A stretch of 64,000 nt of DNA from DATJGR01 sp963812255 (GTDB lineage Bacteria > Pseudomonadota > Gammaproteobacteria > Pseudomonadales > Azotimanducaceae): assembly GCA_963812255.1 (NCBI GenBank), contig CAWEUM010000007.1, positions 1 through 64,000 on the forward strand. The letters are read 5' to 3'. The position numbers and the translations under genes were made by a program. The stretch's first letter is position 1, and the number at the start of each line of letters is the position of its first letter. A model generated the notes under the pieces. That model was not told where the DNA came from, ran no database searches, and saw only the letters and a list, made by a program, of their open reading frames with translations. Positions 33,680-44,419 of the stretch are shown here, in pieces.

Positions 33680-34678
33680 TCACTCTCGTGGGTCGGGACT
33701 GCGGTGCGGCTTGGGCGCGGCGGGCAGCCCAACCCGTTGCGCCACCGCCGACAACGTCTCAGGTGTAAAGCAATAGCTGCGCACGCGCACGATTCGCCCG
33801 TCATCCTCCTCGAGGCGGTGGATTTCGTTGAGCACCGTCTTTCCTCCCAGCCTGCGTGTTCCCAACACCACGGTCTCCCCTTGATAGTCATGCAGGCGCC
33901 ATCGGGGATCGGTGCCGAAGCCCATCGCTTTGGCGATATGTTCCATCCCCGCCGGGAATACCCAATGCGCATGCGCGAAGAAGGTTCGCGATTGTTCGAA
34001 GTTCTCCATCTGCGCACCGCCAACCAGCTCGACCTGGATATCCGCGGAGCAAATGGATCGCAGCGCAGCCAAGTCGTTTGCGGCCAGCGCATCCAGTAAA
34101 CGTTGCGCCATCGCCTCTGATGCAACGCGTCGGATGGGAACCGCCTCGGCGTCCAGCCGATTGCGTCCTCTGTGCAGCGCCGATTTCACCGCGGAGACCG
34201 ACACGCCGAGCAATGCGGCCGACTCCTCCGCACCGAGATCCAGCACATCGCGCATGACCAACGCAGCTCGTTCGCGAGGCGGCAGCTCTGTCAGCAGTTC
34301 GTTCGCCGCTTCGTGTAATTCGGTCTCGCGCGAGGCGTTGTCGTTCGCCGCGGCGACCTCGTCTTGCTTCGATTGGGTTCGAAACCGGGCGTCGCGGTGC
34401 TGGCGGCGCTGCTGATCGATCCAAAGATTTGTCGCGCAGCGAATCAGATACGCGCGTGGGTTCTGCAAATCCGCATCGATCTTGCCCAACAGAGCGAATA
34501 CTCGCAGAAAAGTGTCCTGCATCAGGTCCTCGCCGTCCCACACATTACCGGTGAGGCGACAGCAATATCGATGAAGGGACGGACGCAACGGCACGATTGC
34601 GTCGAGGAATCTGCGCCACGTGGTGCGCACGTCGCGCTGAATGCTGAATGCCTCTTCGCCCGTTTGCGTCGATGTCAT
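33680..34678 (-). CDS. ECF RNA polymerase sigma factor with C-terminal SnoaL-like domain
   Basis: 332 residues. Sigma region 2 is WDGEDLMQDTFLRVFALLGK and RAYLIRCATNLWIDQQRR; region 4 is LPPRERAALVMRDVLDLGAE then ESAALLGVSVSAVKSALHRGR. A further 140 residues (from about residue 190) form an NTF2/SnoaL-like module (LLDALAANDLAALRSICSAD, WVFPAGMEH), as in the ECF41/ECF56 (SigJ) groups, where the tail regulates the sigma factor in place of an anti-sigma protein. No anti-sigma gene is adjacent. Confidence 0.85.
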   Translation of the reverse strand: MTSTQTGEEAFSIQRDVRTTWRRFLDAIVPLRPSLHRYCCRLTGNVWDGEDLMQDTFLRVFALLGKIDADLQNPRAYLIRCATNLWIDQQRRQHRDARFRTQSKQDEVAAANDNASRETELHEAANELLTELPPRERAALVMRDVLDLGAEESAALLGVSVSAVKSALHRGRNRLDAEAVPIRRVASEAMAQRLLDALAANDLAALRSICSADIQVELVGGAQMENFEQSRTFFAHAHWVFPAGMEHIAKAMGFGTDPRWRLHDYQGETVVLGTRRLGGKTVLNEIHRLEEDDGRIVRVRSYCFTPETLSAVAQRVGLPAAPKPHRSPDPRE

Positions 34679-35032
34679 TTTCTGCTCCTGCTACTGGACC
34701 CATTTCCTGATAGACGAGTGGGACAGGCAAAAGGGTTCGTGTGGTTGGCAGCGCGACTATCATCCGATTGCATTGGGTAATAGACAACCCGACACCGACC
34801 TCACCGGTTCGGTAGACGAGGCATTCCGGCGTAACCGCAGTAACGGTGTTACCGGCCAAGCAAGAGCCGAACTCACGCCCCCGATTCTCACGTTCTGTTG
34901 ACGGTGCTCTTTCTGTATCGTTGGCCCACACCCGGAGGAAACCGATATGTGTATATTCGTTCACGCACGGCATGTTGAACGCCGGTTGAACAAAGCAGTC
35001 GACACCAGAGGGCCAACTCGGCAGGAGCAATC
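34679..35032. other. Gene-free stretch between sigma factor and secreted-protein gene
   Basis: The 354 bases hold no convincing reading frame. They should contain the promoters of the divergent ECF sigma and DUF4412-like genes; no consensus promoter was obvious by eye. Confidence 0.4.
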
Positions 35033-36133
35033 ATGATCAAAGGTTCTTCGATCCGCCTCGCTCCCGTCGCGTTCGCACTCTCGTTTGGCAGTGCAACTGC
35101 GGGCGCCGATGTCACCATCGAACGAAACGCATCCGTGGAGGGCGGCGGCGCGATGAGTGTCATGAACATGACGACGCACACCACTACGTACATTTCTGGC
35201 GAACGTTCGAGGACCGACAGCGCGTTCGCGATGGATTCCGGCCTGATGCGTGTGTTCGTGCACGGCGGCCCGAAGGCCGAAATCGTCCAACTCGATACGG
35301 ACGCAATTTACGAACTCGACCTCAAGAAAAAGCAGTACACGCAGACATCACTCACCGCGCGCCGGGAACAGATGCAGCAGGCGCTCGCAAAATCGAAGCA
35401 GGAGCAGGCGTCACGCCAGCAGCAGGCTTCAGGCGTCGACGAATCGAAGTGCGAATGGTCGCCGCCGAAATCGAGCATCACGAAGACTGGCGAGAAGCTC
35501 ACGATCGCGGGCTTTCAGACCGAGCGAACCACCATTGCGGCTTCGCAAACGTGTGTCGACAAAAGCCATCCAGCCGACGCATGCGAGTTCCGCCTGACGC
35601 TCGACCAATGGCTTGCGCCCAACTTTCCGGCCGAGAAAGAAGCACTCGTCTACTATCGCGCTTACGCAAAAAAAATGGGCCTCGACTGGGACTCGAGCAA
35701 CTTCACCGAGCGGGCCGAATCGATGTTCGGGCACTACAACGGCATCTGGTCTGGGATCGTCTCGAAAATGAAGGACGTCAAGGGCTATCCGTTGAAGTCG
35801 AACTTCGCGCTCGCTGTGGGTGGACCGCAGTGCGCAAGCTCCGCACAAGCGTCCGCGTCCGCAAGTAGCCCGGGCGCAACTACGCCATCGGCAACCGAGA
35901 ACGTCGGGCGTGCGTTCGGTGGCGCCATCGGTGGTGCCATCGGCGGATTGTTCGGCCACAAAAAACCAGCCGAGACCCAAGCCGAACCGACCACTGCGAC
36001 CACAACTCCAGTCGCCAATCCCGATGGTCTGTTTCAATTGCTCAGCATCGGTTCGGAGGTCGTTTCCGCGAACCAGAATCCCGTAAGTCCGCAGGAATTC
36101 GAAGTGCCGGCGGGGTTCAAGCCGAAGCGATGA
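35033..36133 (+). CDS. Secreted DUF4412-like protein
   Basis: 366 residues with a signal peptide (MIKGSSIRLAPVAFALSFGS, cut near TAGA). The mature part opens DVTIERNASVEGGGAMSVMN and has YISGERSRTDSAF and IYELDLKKKQYTQTSL, the DUF4412 beta-sheet pattern. A Gln/Lys helix and a Cys-containing domain (CEWSPPK, QTCVDKSHPADACEFR) follow. The end has a glycine-rich segment (AFGGAIGGAIGGLFG) like outer-membrane-inserting helices. A decayed second copy lies at 38,880-39,422. Confidence 0.75.
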   Translation: MIKGSSIRLAPVAFALSFGSATAGADVTIERNASVEGGGAMSVMNMTTHTTTYISGERSRTDSAFAMDSGLMRVFVHGGPKAEIVQLDTDAIYELDLKKKQYTQTSLTARREQMQQALAKSKQEQASRQQQASGVDESKCEWSPPKSSITKTGEKLTIAGFQTERTTIAASQTCVDKSHPADACEFRLTLDQWLAPNFPAEKEALVYYRAYAKKMGLDWDSSNFTERAESMFGHYNGIWSGIVSKMKDVKGYPLKSNFALAVGGPQCASSAQASASASSPGATTPSATENVGRAFGGAIGGAIGGLFGHKKPAETQAEPTTATTTPVANPDGLFQLLSIGSEVVSANQNPVSPQEFEVPAGFKPKR

Positions 36134-36143
36134 CCGGGCTGGC

Positions 36144-37406
36144 CTAGATCGGCGACATCAAATCCTCCACGCTGTACAGCGCGAGGAAGACATCGCCGAG
36201 TTGATGGCATGCGGATTCGCTTTCGATCGTGCCATCGTTGTCGAAGTGCGCGCGGCGTTTCGTGCATCCGGTGACATAGAGTTTTCTGCCGTCGGGCGTG
36301 AATCCCGCCGCGTTGGCCACGTCGCTGTCGCCTCCGAAGATGGTGAAGACGTGCCGAAGGCGTCCCTCGCCATCGAGGATCGCGACAAAGCCGGCATCGC
36401 GCTCGGGCGTGCCGTCATCATCGAGATCGAGTCGCTCCGTGTAACTGCCGCTGATCACGATCCGCGTTGCGTCGGCAGCGACGTGTCCGGCAGTTGCCGC
36501 ATAGCGCCGCACCCAGCGGCGCTCGCCGCCGGGTGAAAAACGCGCCAGGAAGCCTCGCCTCAGCCGACTTGACGCCGATGGCATGGCCGACTTTGATTTC
36601 AAGACCATGGGAGATCGGCGCTGGAACACCGCGGGCCCGGTGACGGCGCGAGCCCATCGCAGCGCTCCGGTGGAGTCGAAGCGCGCGAAGTAGCCGTTCA
36701 GATCGGTCTGTGGTGTAACCGCCACACCGGGCAACGTGTCCGCAGCCGCGGCTACGTCGAGCCGCCCGTCCGCGTCGAAATCCACCGCACCGTTACGGTC
36801 GTCGCCGCCGATGTAGATGTCACCGTTCGCGCCAACCGCGATCGCCACACCTCTCGCGGCAGCGGGTCCAGCCGACGCGCGCGCCCACCGCAGTTTGCCG
36901 TGAGCGTCGAAGCACGCGAGAAGCAGAGCCGGTTCGCCTTCCGATGTGACGTCGATGGTGCCGTTGCAGTCGACATCGACCGGCCCGCGTATCGTTCCAA
37001 CCACGTCAACATTGCCGGCCGCGTCGCTTGCCACGTCGGCGAGTGCGTCATACCCGGGACCGCCAATTGCCCTGGCCCATTGCGTCTCACCGCGCGGGCG
37101 ATACCGCACGAGAAAGCCGTCGGCCTTGCCGGCGGAGACGATTGTCTGGCCCCAAATGCGGATGCTGTCGGTGAAGCTGCCCACCGCGTACGCGCCGCCG
37201 TGTCGATCCGGAGCGATGCCGTCCGCGCTATCCCGTTTGGGACCGCCGGGGCCTTGCACCCACCCCTTTGCATTATTGTTGGCCTCGAAGAATTTGAAAA
37301 TCACAGGACCGACCAAACACCAAGCAAAACGGAAGGGGGTCAGAGTCAGTTTCGCCGCAACAGTCACTCTGCCCCCTTCCGCGAACATGTCGTAACCACG
37401 CGGCAA
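36144..37406 (-). CDS. Beta-propeller (SBBP/FG-GAP-like) protein, N-terminus probably disrupted
   Basis: 420 residues in an open frame. From about residue 50 on there are repeated blade-like units: SADGIAPDRHGGAYAVGSF, LADVASDAAGNVDVVGTI, GVAIAVGANGDIYIGGDD and AADATRIVISGSYTERLDLD, with Asp-rich calcium-like loops (VDFDADGRLDV, LDLDDDGTPE). Such proteins are normally exported, but no signal peptide is visible. The first 45 residues overlap an inverted-repeat element (37,331-37,380), so the true N-terminus may have been replaced. Confidence 0.6.
   Translation of the reverse strand: MPRGYDMFAEGGRVTVAAKLTLTPFRFAWCLVGPVIFKFFEANNNAKGWVQGPGGPKRDSADGIAPDRHGGAYAVGSFTDSIRIWGQTIVSAGKADGFLVRYRPRGETQWARAIGGPGYDALADVASDAAGNVDVVGTIRGPVDVDCNGTIDVTSEGEPALLLACFDAHGKLRWARASAGPAAARGVAIAVGANGDIYIGGDDRNGAVDFDADGRLDVAAAADTLPGVAVTPQTDLNGYFARFDSTGALRWARAVTGPAVFQRRSPMVLKSKSAMPSASSRLRRGFLARFSPGGERRWVRRYAATAGHVAADATRIVISGSYTERLDLDDDGTPERDAGFVAILDGEGRLRHVFTIFGGDSDVANAAGFTPDGRKLYVTGCTKRRAHFDNDGTIESESACHQLGDVFLALYSVEDLMSPI
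37331..37380. repeat. Inverted-repeat element (REP-like)
   Basis: The left arm GGAAGGGGGTCAGAGTC at 37,331-37,347 pairs with ACTCTGCCCCCTTCC at 37,366-37,380 around an 18-base centre. GGGGTCAGAGT-type arms are typical of small REP elements mobilised by RAYT transposases. It interrupts the 5' end of the propeller gene. Confidence 0.6.
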
Positions 37407-37589
37407 ACCGGCACCAAAGGGCGCTCAGCCCATAGGATGTTCATCAAGTACGATCCGTTCCTGCGCTCACTGCATGACGATCCGCGCTAGGCGGCGCTGG
37501 CCCGCAAGCTCGGATTGCCGACGTGAATTTTCGGTCTCAGATATTTACGCTGCTTCGACGGCGGCGGTATCGTGATGCGAACGCATTGC

Positions 37590-37613
37590 ACCGGCCTTGC
37601 GGCCGGTCTTTTC
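37590..37613. terminator. Hairpin terminator candidate
   Basis: ACCGGCC TTGC GGCCGGT followed by CTTTTC on the plus strand. It lies just beyond the end of the leftward PEP-CTERM remnant. Only the plus strand has a T-run, so direction is uncertain. Confidence 0.5.
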
Positions 37614-37632
37614 AGTTCTCGACAGACGAGTG

Positions 37633-37760
37633 CTAGGCTGCTTGCTTGCGGCGTAGGAACGCGAGGCCTGCACCCAACAGCATCAGGCTACCGGCTCAGG
37701 TACAGCGTTCGCGTCGCTGCTGCCTGAGGTCGCGCAGCCAGTCGACAATCCCAGCGACCC
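37633..37760 (-). pseudogene. PEP-CTERM protein C-terminal remnant
   Basis: Minus strand: DANAVPEPVA in one frame, then SLMLLGAGLAFLRRKQAA with a stop at 37,633 in the next frame. Together this is a standard PEP-CTERM sorting tail: VPEP, a membrane helix and a basic end. The upstream coding part is absent, replaced by the SDR gene. Confidence 0.6.
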
Positions 37761-37772
37761 GAGGAGAAGAGC

Positions 37773-38519
37773 ATGAGCAGACTCGATGGCACGGTTGCCG
37801 TGATCACTGGCGGCGCACGCGGACAGGGCGCTGAAGAAGCGCGTCTGTTCGCGGCGGAGGGCGCGACGGTCGTTCTGGCTGACGTGCTCGACGACGAGGG
37901 GGCCCGCACCGCCGCTGAGATCGAACGCGCGCAGTACCTGCATCTCGACGTGCGTTCGGAACAGGAGTGGGAGTCAACGATCGACGCCATCGTCGCGCGC
38001 CATGGTCACGTCGACGTGCTGATCAACAATGCCGGTATTGACCTCGCCAAACGCTTCGAATTGACAACGCTGGAAGACTGGCAAAACGTCGTTGCGATCA
38101 ATCAGACCGGGGTGTTCCTGGGCATGCGCACTGTCGCGCGGGCGATGATCGCGGCCAACAGAGGCGGCTCGATCGTTAACGTCTCTTCGGTCGCCGGCAT
38201 GGAGGGCGTAAAGGGCCGCGCCGCTTACGGCAGCACGAAGTGGGCTGTGCGCGGCATCACGAAGGTCGGCGCGCTGGAATGGGGCGATCGGGGTATTCGC
38301 GTGAATTCCATTCATCCAGGGATCATCGAAACGCCGATGACGGCAGGACTTCGGGCATTCACCGACGCTGACGTTCGCGCGCGCACAGAACGCAACATTC
38401 CGCTCGGGCGCGTCGGTCAGGCGATTGACATCGCCTATATGGCGTTGTTCCTCGCGAGTGATGAGTCTGCCTACTGCACGGGGCAGGAATTCGTCGTGGA
38501 TGGCGGCGTGCATCATTGA
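37773..38519 (+). CDS. SDR family oxidoreductase (3-alpha/20-beta-hydroxysteroid dehydrogenase-like)
   Basis: 248 residues from ATG 37773, with GAGGAGA upstream. VAVITGGARGQGAEEA (cofactor; the GARGQG variant is usual in hydroxysteroid-dehydrogenase-like SDRs), VLINNAGID, VNVSSVAG (Ser) and AYGSTKWAVRG (YxxxK) are all present. Ends with the DGGVHH tail. Substrate is inferred, not shown. A strong terminator follows at 38,601. Confidence 0.87.
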   Translation: MSRLDGTVAVITGGARGQGAEEARLFAAEGATVVLADVLDDEGARTAAEIERAQYLHLDVRSEQEWESTIDAIVARHGHVDVLINNAGIDLAKRFELTTLEDWQNVVAINQTGVFLGMRTVARAMIAANRGGSIVNVSSVAGMEGVKGRAAYGSTKWAVRGITKVGALEWGDRGIRVNSIHPGIIETPMTAGLRAFTDADVRARTERNIPLGRVGQAIDIAYMALFLASDESAYCTGQEFVVDGGVHH

Positions 38520-38600
38520 GCCGGCTTTTTCGGCACTTCTGACCTAGCTGCTCTGCGACGTAGACGCCAGCGCGTTTAGTCCTTCAGTCTCCTCGCAAGC

Positions 38601-38634
38601 AGAAACGGCGCCACTCGGGCGCCGTTTCTGTTTC
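38601..38634 (+). terminator. Rho-independent terminator after the SDR gene
   Basis: Perfect 12-bp stem AGAAACGGCGCC / GGCGCCGTTTCT around the loop ACTCG, followed by GTTTCC. It is 80 bases after the SDR stop. Confidence 0.75.
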
Positions 38635-38879
38635 CACGATCCCCCGTTCGCGGGTGAGCACTGGCCTCACCTCGGCTGCCTCGATTTACGTTCTGATGCC
38701 CCTGTCCTCTGAAACATCAAACAGTCTCCCCGACGCCCTCTTCAAGCATCGTGATCCAACTGTTTCACGTCTCAGAACTGGAAGCGGCCGTTCGCAAGGC
38801 ACTGCCGATCGTCTGCATCGTCGGCTGCGACTGCGCGTGGGGCCCGAGGTGGCCGGGACACACCATAGCAACAAACCTC

Positions 38880-39422
38880 ATGACCAGAACCGCCTTGTTC
38901 CGCCCGGCACCGTTCATCAGGGTCACGACGCTCGGATTATTGATCGCAAGCCCAGCCTCCGGCCTGATGCGCGTATTCGTGCATGGCGGGCCGAAGGCCG
39001 AGATCGTCAGGCTCGATGCAAGGGCAAGACACATCCCGCAGACCGGTGCGAGTTTCGCCAGACCTACGACCAGCGGTTAGCGCCCAGCTTCCCTGCCGAA
39101 AAGGAGGCGCTCGTCTACTACCGCGCCTATGCCTCAAACATGGGCCTCGATGTGAACTCGAAAATGAAGGACGTCCCCGGCTACCCCATGAAAGCGAATT
39201 TCGCGCTCGCAGTCGGTCGCAGTGCGCCAGGTCCAACCAGTCACAATCAACCAGCGGCAACGAAGCCGCCCCACCCCCTCCCCCACCGAAAGCGTTGGAC
39301 CCGCGCTCGGGCTATCAGCGGTCTGTTCCACAAGAAGCCGGCCGCGAAAGTACCGTTGATCCAGATCAACATCGAAAAGGCCCGGAGCGCATTCCCTGCT
39401 CTCTCCGCTACTCGGCGATCGT
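38880..39422 (+). pseudogene. Decayed paralogue of the DUF4412-like secreted protein
   Basis: ATG 38880 gives a signal-peptide-like start, then SGLMRVFVHGGPKAEIVRLD, nearly identical to the intact gene at 35,033. The middle is deleted, and HPADRCEFRQTYDQRLAPSF, KEALVYYRAYASNMGLD and KMKDVPGYPMKANFALAVG continue in another frame. The Gly-rich tail is reduced. It ends against the convergent MFS gene. Confidence 0.75.
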
Positions 39423-40763
39423 CTCCGGCACATACACGTGAGTGCGTATCGCCACACCGGGCGATTCTCGGCGCAGCCACGGCGTACGGCTGAACAGCAC
39501 ACACAGCAAGTAGAAGATCACGCCGCCGACGGTCGCCCACAACCAGGGCTGCCAGCCGTACTTCTGCGAAATCACGGTCATTGGAATGACGGTGCACACC
39601 ACATACACGCGCAGCACCATGGTCCACATCGCCCAGCCCGATGCCTGGATCGCCGTGCTGATGTCTTCGAGCGTCTCGGAAAACCAGGCCATCCACGGCG
39701 CATACGCAATCCCGAACATGCCGCCCAGCAGCGACATCAGCACAATCATCATCGTGGACGACGGATGCGTGCCGGCCAGCGCAATCCACGTGACCATCAC
39801 CGGAATGGTCAGCAGTGCGCCGCTGAAGGAGACGATCTTGCGCAACTGCAGCCGATCCGAAATCCAGCCCGCGCCAAGCAAGGTGAGCAGATTCAGTGCC
39901 CAGAAGTACTGCGACATATACGCGGCTTCGTCCGCCTTGAAGCCGTAACTCTCGACCAGGATCAACGGGCCGAATTGCTGCAAGGTCAGATACAGCATCA
40001 GGAACAGCGTGATGCCGCCGACCATCGACCAGATTCGGCCATGTCGCATCGCCATCGTCACGCCGGGCCGTGCATGCGCCGACGCTTCGCTTGCGCCGGC
40101 GGTTTGGTCGTGCGCGGTGTCTTCGCGCTGCATGATCCGGTGACGGATCGAAGGCGCCAGATCGTGAATGGTGAACATCACGAACACCGCAACGACAACG
40201 CTGATCACGCCGGCGATATAAAACTGCGACTGCCAGCGATTATCGAACAGCATCAGCGTATTGCCGGCGATCGACGCGGCCATCAGATTCGACCCTACCG
40301 GACCAAACGTCCAGAAGCCGTATGCCACGGCGCGACCCATACGCGGCGAAAAATCGCGTACCAGACCCGCCGAGGCGGCCACGACAGCACCCTCCACCAG
40401 ACCCAGTATCGCGCGCACCGCAAACAAATTGCCGAGCGAATCCACACGGGTCATCGCGAACACGCAGGCAGCCGTCACGAACAACGCCGGCACCAGCACG
40501 GCGGTTCTGCCGAGCCGATCGCACACTGGCCCGAACAGCATCGCGCCCACCGCCGAGAACACCACCGTCGCTGCGACGACCCACCCGTATTGCTCTTTGG
40601 TCATGCCGATGTCGTGCATGATCAGCGGCAGCACCGGCGCGATCTGCGCCTCGTAGCTCGCGATCAACGTGGCCAATACCGCGACGAACAACAGAAACAG
40701 GCGACGCCGGCCGAGGGGATAGTGGTCGAGTTCGCGGATGTAGAAGAGCCTGCTCGTCCCCAC
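39408..40763 (-). CDS. MFS transporter
   Basis: 451 residues from GTG 40763 (GAGG six bases upstream); an in-frame start at 40850 would add 29 residues of poor composition. Twelve hydrophobic segments are visible. MFS motif A is GPVCDRLGRTAV between helices 2 and 3, and a related SDRLQLRK occurs at the equivalent point of the second half. The central loop is about 50 residues. The substrate is unknown; the class transports organic acids or drugs. Divergent from another MFS gene. Confidence 0.85.
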   Translation of the reverse strand: MGTSRLFYIRELDHYPLGRRRLFLLFVAVLATLIASYEAQIAPVLPLIMHDIGMTKEQYGWVVAATVVFSAVGAMLFGPVCDRLGRTAVLVPALFVTAACVFAMTRVDSLGNLFAVRAILGLVEGAVVAASAGLVRDFSPRMGRAVAYGFWTFGPVGSNLMAASIAGNTLMLFDNRWQSQFYIAGVISVVVAVFVMFTIHDLAPSIRHRIMQREDTAHDQTAGASEASAHARPGVTMAMRHGRIWSMVGGITLFLMLYLTLQQFGPLILVESYGFKADEAAYMSQYFWALNLLTLLGAGWISDRLQLRKIVSFSGALLTIPVMVTWIALAGTHPSSTMMIVLMSLLGGMFGIAYAPWMAWFSETLEDISTAIQASGWAMWTMVLRVYVVCTVIPMTVISQKYGWQPWLWATVGGVIFYLLCVLFSRTPWLRRESPGVAIRTHVYVPETIAE

Positions 40764-40893
40764 GGATCCCTCGGCAACGGTGCGGAACCGACACCTTAAC
40801 CGCAGATGAGAACGATCGGAATGACGCCCACACGGGCGACAGTGGTACATCGTGGGTGGAACTGGGCGGCGGATGCCACTAGGGTGTCGCTAG

Positions 40894-42285
40894 ATGATTG
40901 CAAGCTCCAGTGAAACCGGTACCCACAGCCAGCCGGCCGCCGATGTTCCACCCAAGGTGCTGCGCCGGGCCGTCGCCGCATCCGCCATCGGTAATGCGAC
41001 CGAATGGTTCGACTACGGCGTGTACGCCTATGTCGCGGCGGAAATCGGCCACAGTTTCTTCCCCGGCAAGCACGAAACCCTGGGCGCGCTGCTCGGCTTC
41101 GCCGTTTCGTTCGTTCTGCGCCCCCTCGGCGGAATTGTCTGGGGACCGCTCGGCGACCGCCTCGGCCGATCTACGGTACTCGCGGCAACTATTCTTCTGA
41201 TGTGCTCGTCGACGTTCCTGGTCGGGCTGATACCGAGCTACCAGAGCATCGGCATCTGGGCGCCGATCCTGCTCATCCTGCTGCGCATCGTGCAGGGTTT
41301 CTCCACGGGCGGGGAATATGGCGGAGCGGCAACGTTCATGGCCGAGTACGCGCCCAACGACAAGCGCGGATTCTGGGGCAGTTTCCTCGAATTCGGCACC
41401 ATCGCCGGCTTTACCACCGCGCTGGTTCTGGTCGCCGGCCTGCGCTATCTGATCGGCGACGCGGCGATGAGCGATTGGGGCTGGCGCGTGCCGTTTCTGA
41501 TCGCCGGACCATTGGGCGGCATCGGCGTGTACATGCGCCTGAAGATGGACGACACACCAGTGTTTCGGGATCTGGAGGAGCGCGGCCACGTGCATCGCGA
41601 CATCGCCAGCCACTTCAAGCATCTGTTCGGCGTGCACTGGCGACCGGTGTTGCAACTGTTCGGACTGGTACTCGCGCTGAACGTCGCAAACTACACGCTG
41701 CTGGCCTACATGCCGACCTATCTGTCGCACACCATCGGTATGGGCAAGAACCAAGCCGAAATGCTGTTGTTGATCGGACAGTTGTCCATGATGGCGCTGA
41801 TGCCGGTCGCCGGCATCCTCTCCGACCGGATCGGACGCAAAGCGTGCTGGTGGATCTCACTCATCGGGTTGTTCGTGCTGGCGGCGCCGATGTTCATGCT
41901 GATGGCGCACAGTCTCGTTCTGGCCGTCGTCGGCTTCACCGTGCTCGGCCTGGTGTACGTGCTGCAACTCGGCACGATCTCCGCGACGTTCCCGGCCATG
42001 TTTCCGGCCCACGTCCGCTACGCCGGCATGGCGATCTCCTACAACGTGGCGACCGCCGTGTTCGGCGGCACCGCACCGGCTGCGAACGACCTGCTGATCG
42101 ATCTGACCGGCAACACGCTGATGCCGGCCTTCTATATGATGGGTGCCTGCGTCATCGGCATGATCGCACTGTATTTCGTGATCGAGACCCGTGGCGCGTC
42201 GTTGCATGGTGTCTACACACCCGGTACCGCGCGTGCGATGCGCGCCCACCGGGAAGACGCCGCACAGGCACGCGTAACCCCGTGA
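40894..42285 (+). CDS. MFS transporter, MHS family (ProP/citrate-proline-betaine type)
   Basis: 463 residues with 12 membrane helices. The N-terminus has ASAIGNATEWFDYGVYAYVA, the diagnostic MHS (metabolite:H+ symporter) signature, then FVLRPLGGIVWGPLGDRLGR (motif A) and RIVQGFSTGGEYGGAATFMA. Substrates in the family include proline/betaine, citrate, ketoglutarate and shikimate. It may import an amino acid used by the lysine-type catabolic genes downstream, but that is only positional. Confidence 0.9.
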   Translation: MIASSSETGTHSQPAADVPPKVLRRAVAASAIGNATEWFDYGVYAYVAAEIGHSFFPGKHETLGALLGFAVSFVLRPLGGIVWGPLGDRLGRSTVLAATILLMCSSTFLVGLIPSYQSIGIWAPILLILLRIVQGFSTGGEYGGAATFMAEYAPNDKRGFWGSFLEFGTIAGFTTALVLVAGLRYLIGDAAMSDWGWRVPFLIAGPLGGIGVYMRLKMDDTPVFRDLEERGHVHRDIASHFKHLFGVHWRPVLQLFGLVLALNVANYTLLAYMPTYLSHTIGMGKNQAEMLLLIGQLSMMALMPVAGILSDRIGRKACWWISLIGLFVLAAPMFMLMAHSLVLAVVGFTVLGLVYVLQLGTISATFPAMFPAHVRYAGMAISYNVATAVFGGTAPAANDLLIDLTGNTLMPAFYMMGACVIGMIALYFVIETRGASLHGVYTPGTARAMRAHREDAAQARVTP

Positions 42286-42874
42286 GCGTGATCGGCTCGC
42301 CCTGACGGTCTAATGCAGTTGCGATCATCGGGTGGCTCACCGCATGCCCCTGAGTCTCCTGAGTGTCTTTGGCTCAGGCGCTGAGATTGTCCACGGATCG
42401 GCCGACGAGCCAACGACTGACTACCCTGCTCGGCGAACTCCGGCTTCGACCGGGGCACACTCGAACTCGGACGACCCTTCACATACGTATGTTCCCTAAC
42501 AGACGAACGCGCACATCCGTCGATACTGACCGGCACGCTTCGGCCACATCCACAACCCGGCGCAGGACTGAGCGATGCATTTCGATCGAATCCACGTCAC
42601 GCCGCTTTCGACGCTGTGTTTCAGACCCTCGCGGACACCGTCCAGCAATCAGCTGACCGTGAGCGTCGATCAGAACGAATCGGTTATGCGAACCGTCGGC
42701 CGCTTCTATCTGATGTCGCGACGCAGCGGTGTGCCCCGGTGGCAATCGATGCGCGCCACCCGATGCTTCTTTCGGACCGTGCAGAGTAAAGGTTACGTCA
42801 GCTTGCCGCTGCCGATGGAGTGATCGTAGGCCTGAGCGCATCATAGGCGGGTCTCCCGATGAAGGAATTCGCTG
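42286..42874. other. Gene-free stretch of 589 bases
   Basis: Frames on both strands have the Arg/Ser-rich composition of shadows and no recognised motif. The last 20 bases hold AAGGA, which can serve the aldehyde dehydrogenase start. No repeat from elsewhere in the window was found. Confidence 0.4.
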
Positions 42875-44407
<1,533 letters not shown>

Positions 44408-44419
44408 GGAGTGGGTTCC

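Noticed and set aside
39438..40799. A 453-codon plus-strand frame antisense to the MFS gene
   Set aside because: Composition is Arg/His/Gln-rich without any motif. The opposite strand encodes a complete 12-helix MFS protein, so this is a shadow frame.
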